NCBI GenBank assembly: GCA_002077045.2
Contig: KZ111141.1
Location: 2,571,680 to 2,618,156 of the forward strand
Length of the DNA: 46,477 nucleotides
Direction of reading: 5' to 3'
Source of the DNA: Rachicladosporium sp. CCFEE 5018
Taxonomy: Eukaryota > Ascomycota > Dothideomycetes > Cladosporiales > Cladosporiaceae
How positions within the stretch are numbered: position 1 is the stretch's first letter; each line of letters starts with the position of its first letter. Positions 43,103-46,477 of this stretch are shown in pieces. The translations under genes and the position numbers were made by a program. Below the pieces are notes generated by a model, which did not search any database, was not told the origin of the DNA, and worked only from the letters and a program-made list of their open reading frames with translations.

Positions 43103-43753
43103 GACGTAAGAGGTGAAGCAGTGATCAGATAATTAGGAAGCTTCTGAGAAAGACGAAGGAGAAGAATGAGGTTCCAATAGAATGAATGTCATCGATACAA
43201 TTACCTTTCTTCCCAGCGGGGTGCCAAGTGACGTCGACAGAAGTGCTCATCCGCAGATCCTCGACACCACGCATACGAACTTCATTCTGACTGCGTCGAC
43301 TCTGGTAAAGATAGATGTCGATGACACTGTACCGTCCGTATGTTTGGTACCTCAGTGGCCCGCGAGCGACAGAGCGTCTGCGTCGGCAGTATTGGAACAA
43401 GGGAGGGATTGTGTAATGGTCGAGGAACGTCGATATGGCGAGTGTCCAGGACCAGAGCGGAAGGACCGATGGCACCACTGCCACGCAATCCCAGCCGTCC
43501 ATTCGCGTCACTGCGACCTCCATGGAATGCCTACATGTAGCCATGAGAGACATCGTGTTACACAGACGAAGAAAGAATGCAGACAGTACCAGCAGCTAGT
43601 GCAGGAGTGCTTTGCCGAATTTCACCCGGTTGCTAGGCGAGTTGTCAACAGAGATTCACGAGTACCGTAGATTATGCAATGCCACTCCAGATCAACGACA
43701 CTTGACAAGTGGCAAGCCTATCGCAACATACACTACTGGACAGACTAGCGACG
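43103..43753. other. Divergent intergenic region SDR / GBD-FH3 gene
   Basis: 650 bases. The first 70 (43103-43172) belong to the repeat; the rest is unique. It should hold the promoters of the SDR and of the formin-like gene. A 162-codon ORF (43182-43670 plus) and overlapping minus ORFs have no recognisable domain and odd composition, so I do not call them genes. Confidence 0.5.
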
Positions 43754-46405
43754 ATGGCCACCGCATCACCTCGACCGCATCACCAGCGTAACAAATCCTC
43801 ACGATCCGGCATCCTCAGAGCATTGGTGTCTAAGACAGACTCGGAAGCTCCATCTGGCATACGGCAGGGCATGACTAGAACGCAAACAGTACCGCTCCTG
43901 CCAGCAGACCATATCCACGCATCTAAGCCTAAGGTCCTTGGAGAAAGGCAGTCCAATGTGCAGTCGCCCCCCTCGTCGCCCCCGAAGCGAAAGCATGGAG
44001 CGGCTGTCCCCACCAAGAAGGGAGGCAAGGGCGAGAAAGATGAGCTGAAGAAGAGCAAGTCGAGTACAGGCTTGACGAGCATGTTCAGTAAGATGAATCG
44101 CTCAAGCCAGGATCTGTCCTCATTTGCCGCGCCACCACTGGTGAAGGACAAGGAGAACAGTACACCACCGTCATCCTCTCATGACCAAATGACCCCTCCC
44201 ATCTGGGCGCAGTTCTCGTCGACGTCTACGACAGCGAGAAATTTACATGATAGGCCAGCATCGAGGGACAGCCGGTCCTCACAATCTGTACAGGATGAGA
44301 TCACTCGGTACACCCCACAGAACTACTCTCCGTCAAAGCAGCGCGAATTCCATGGCGCTGTCGAACAGCCAAGTCTACGTCCCACTTTATCACGTCGCCC
44401 CCAGAGTACGGTCGTACAGCCCACAGGTAGCTTCATGGGCGTTCTCGGCCTACGGGCGAGTGGCGCACGAACGAGCATGGAAGGACGCAGATCGCCCGAG
44501 ACTTCACAAAGGACGAGTGTGGAATCCACTGCACGCCCAATGCTCGCGGAGCGTAATTCGGCCGCACCAGCTATGACCGAGCGTAAGGCCAGCGGAAGCA
44601 GCACGGAGCAGGATACTTCGGCTGTTGGGCTGACCGTTGCGAAGAGGACTGGCCGTGTGATGGCTGCTGTTGCTGCGCTACAAGGGAGGACTAAGAACAC
44701 TGCCGTGAAGACGGAGAACCCCATAGACCTGGCAGAAGTGGATGCTGCATTCGAAGCTGTGCTCGAATCGCGAAATATTCCTCCAGCTATGAGGGTGAAG
44801 ATGCGGTCTTTGACGATGAGAGTGAAGACGGACTTCATCAGGCAAGACCAAGGTGCAGCTGTCAGCTCGGGCTCGAGTCCAGTCGAGACTTGTGCACCTC
44901 TGTCCGTCGAGTCAGCGCGGGCTGAAGCGCAGACCGACGACGACGCGAAAGCTATGAAGCGGGCTCGCCCCAGAAGCCGGACTTTCACCTTCACACGACG
45001 AGACAAATCAGTAGGTGATGCTTCGCCGCCGAAGAAAGCTCGATCGCAGAGCAAAAGTCGGCCAACTTCAATCCATGTCACAAGCGAGCAAGCAGCAGCA
45101 ATGCTCTCGACGCCTTCGACACCGACGTCTAGCAAGCGCAGCCACACTACTGCGCCACCGTCTGAGTACATTAATTACCTTAAGAAGAACCAGGATCCCA
45201 CGAAGATCGAAGTTGGACGTCTGCACAAGCTCCGTATCCTCCTTCGCAATGAGACGGTCGCCTGGGTCGATACCTTCGTCACTCAAGGCGGTATGGCTGA
45301 GGTCGTGGCTCTGCTGCATCGTACTATGGCAGTCGAGTGGCGAGAGGAGCATGAAGATCAGCTGCTGCATGAGACGCTGCTATGTTTGAAGGGCCTCTGC
45401 ACGACCGAGCGTGCCATGGTCGAGCTGGACACTGTTGCAGACGTCCTGTTCCCGGCTTTGCTGGGTATGCTGTTCGATGACGAGAAGAAGGGCCCAGCTG
45501 AGTACTCGACCCGGACGATCATTGTCAATGTGCTCTGTGAGTACATCACCCTCTCCCGATTTGTTGATTGACGACTTACTGACAACGCAACAGTCAACTA
45601 TCTGAACGCCGCCTTGAACGACTTAACCGTCGCCCTTGAGCAACGCGCCCTCAAGATCCTCGCCTACCTCGGCGAGCCAGCAAAGCCAGACGATGCCCGA
45701 CCTGTAGACTTCGTGCTCGGGATGCATGCCGCGAGACCGTACAAGCTCTGGTGCCGCGAGGTGACCAATACGACCAAAGAAGTCTTTTGGATCTTCCTGC
45801 ATCAGCTCAATGTTGTGCGATTACCCTCGAGACCAGGCAGTGCAAGCTCAGAGACGACGTCCCCTGCTCACACAGACAGCGTTCTCGACGACGAGCGAAC
45901 AAGAGTGCTAGAGGCGACCTACACCCAACGCCACTTCCCCGGCCTCCGTCCTCCAGTTCCAGCAGCGCCGTACATAGGCGGTGTCGAATGGGATGCAACG
46001 ACCTACATTACAGCCCACCTAGACCTCCTCAACGGCCTGATCGCCTCACTCCCCAGCTGCTCCGATCGCAACAGCCTACGAGCCGAACTCCAAGCCTCCG
46101 GGTTCGAAAAGACTCTTGGCGGAACACTTCGGACTTGTAAGGAGAAGTTCTATTCTGGCGTTCACGACGGTTTACGAGCATGGGTCGCTGCTGCGGTGGA
46201 GGATGGGTGGGACACGCAGTATGTGCGCGAGGGACCGACTATGGAGGAGCGAGCGGATCGGGCGAGAAGTAGCAGCCCAAAGAAGAGTCCTGTGAAGAAG
46301 GAGGCGGCGCCGCAGCTGGGTGCGCTGCCTCACCTCGAGGCGCCGAAGTTGGAGTTGGGTGCTGGGGTCTCTAATGGTAATGATGATGATGGATGGCTTG
46401 GATGA
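43754..46405 (+). CDS. GBD/FH3 (formin N-terminal-like, armadillo) domain protein
   Basis: Exons 43754-45536 and 45594-46405; intron 45537-45593 (57 nt, GTGAGT...AACAG, TTACTGAC branch site, phase 1) joins IIVNVL to FNYLNAALNDL. Product 864 aa from the ATG at 43754 (MATASPRPHH). Residues 1-320 are basic, Ser/Thr/Pro rich and probably disordered. Then a GBD-like helix region (ENPIDLAEVDAAFEAVLES, PAMRVKMRSLTMRVKTDFI), then after a linker an FH3-like armadillo part: EYINYLKK, LHKLRILLRNETVAWVDTF, GMAEVVALLHRTM, LLHETLLCLKGLCTTERAM, FPALLGMLFDDEKKGP, then TRTIIVNVLFNYLNAAL. There is no FH1 (Pro-rich) or FH2 actin-nucleating domain, so this is the short class of fungal GBD/FH3 proteins, presumed to bind Rho GTPases at the cortex (inference). 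The Ser/Pro/Lys C-terminus ends DDDGWLG. Confidence 0.85.
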
Positions 46406-46477
46406 TGGCTTCATGGACTATGGGTTATGAAATTGGCATGGCGAGGAGTTCAGGAAGGCCTGGGGCATTATGGTCAT

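Larger units (their letters stand above)
32013..43172. repeat. 11.1-kb direct repeat, copy 2
   Basis: Direct-orientation partner of 20810-31912. It ends at 43172, where copy 1 also stops at the gap; from 43173 on (TCCAATAG...) the sequence is unique. Gene order and reading frames are kept throughout. Differences are single substitutions in most of IKS1, Rap1 5' and SDR, but the Rap1 middle and 3' parts differ far more. Confidence 0.95.

Noticed and set aside
43182..43670. 162-codon ORF upstream of the GBD/FH3 gene
   Set aside because: No domain, unusual composition (His/Arg/Cys rich), overlaps opposite-strand ORFs; it is promoter space.
1..46477. tRNA/rRNA genes, CRISPR, insertion sequences, transposon ORFs, TTAGGG telomere arrays
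   Set aside because: Looked for on both strands; none found. The only large repeat is the 11-kb direct repeat, which has no terminal repeats or transposase.

Overview
The window is filamentous ascomycete nuclear DNA, most likely Dothideomycetes (class-level placement is inference). The reasons are: genes on both strands split by short introns (mostly 49-67 nt, GTRNGT-type donors, CTAAC/CTGAC-like branch sites), conserved housekeeping proteins with fungal features (TIM17, MAT1/Tfb3, the Iks1 kinase, a Rap1 with BRCT, Myb and RCT parts), and fungal secreted or cell-surface families. Most exon boundaries below were worked out by hand from frame continuity and splice sites.

Layout. 1-1716: tyrosinase (minus, runs off the left edge). 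2843-4169: alpha/beta-hydrolase-like protein without the nucleophile motif (plus). 4677-6541: MFS exporter with an apparent frameshift (minus). 7446-8405: proline-rich, SR-rich glycine-zipper protein (plus). 8625-10667: GPI-type phospholipase B (minus). 11585-13609: eight-exon Ser/Thr-rich GPI wall protein (minus). 14306-16352: membrane-anchored pepsin-like protein lacking the first catalytic Asp (plus). 16596-17717: MAT1/Tfb3 with an in-frame TAA (minus), divergent from TIM17 (18009-18628, plus). 19029-19574: DUF6914-like protein. 19849-22040: IKS1 kinase.

From inside IKS1 onward an ~11.1 kb segment (20810-31912) is present again in direct orientation at 32013-43172, with a run of exactly 100 N (31913-32012) between the copies. 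The unit holds the 3' part of IKS1, a purine nucleoside permease-like secreted protein (NUP), a Gln/Pro-rich protein with a cysteine module that appears twice, a very large Rap1 homologue and a short-chain dehydrogenase. Identity is patchy: SDR proteins are identical, the Rap1 N-terminal half is almost identical, a ~370 bp block in Rap1 is nearly unalignable, and the Rap1 C-terminus is intermediate. This can be a real tandem duplication with patchy gene conversion, or two haplotypes or homeologues joined by a scaffolder. To the right of the duplication lies a GBD/FH3 (formin N-terminal-like) protein (43754-46405).

The genes do not form one pathway. The left third is rich in surface and secreted functions (tyrosinase, phospholipase B, GPI wall protein, membrane pepsin-like protein, exporter). 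The centre is housekeeping (transcription/CDK-activating kinase subunit, mitochondrial import). The right half is dominated by the duplicated telomere-protein segment. Best candidates for something undescribed are the CPxGxGW...C..G[ST]H module in the Gln/Pro-rich protein, the multi-Myb Rap1 pair with mosaic divergence, and the pseudo-protease membrane receptor.
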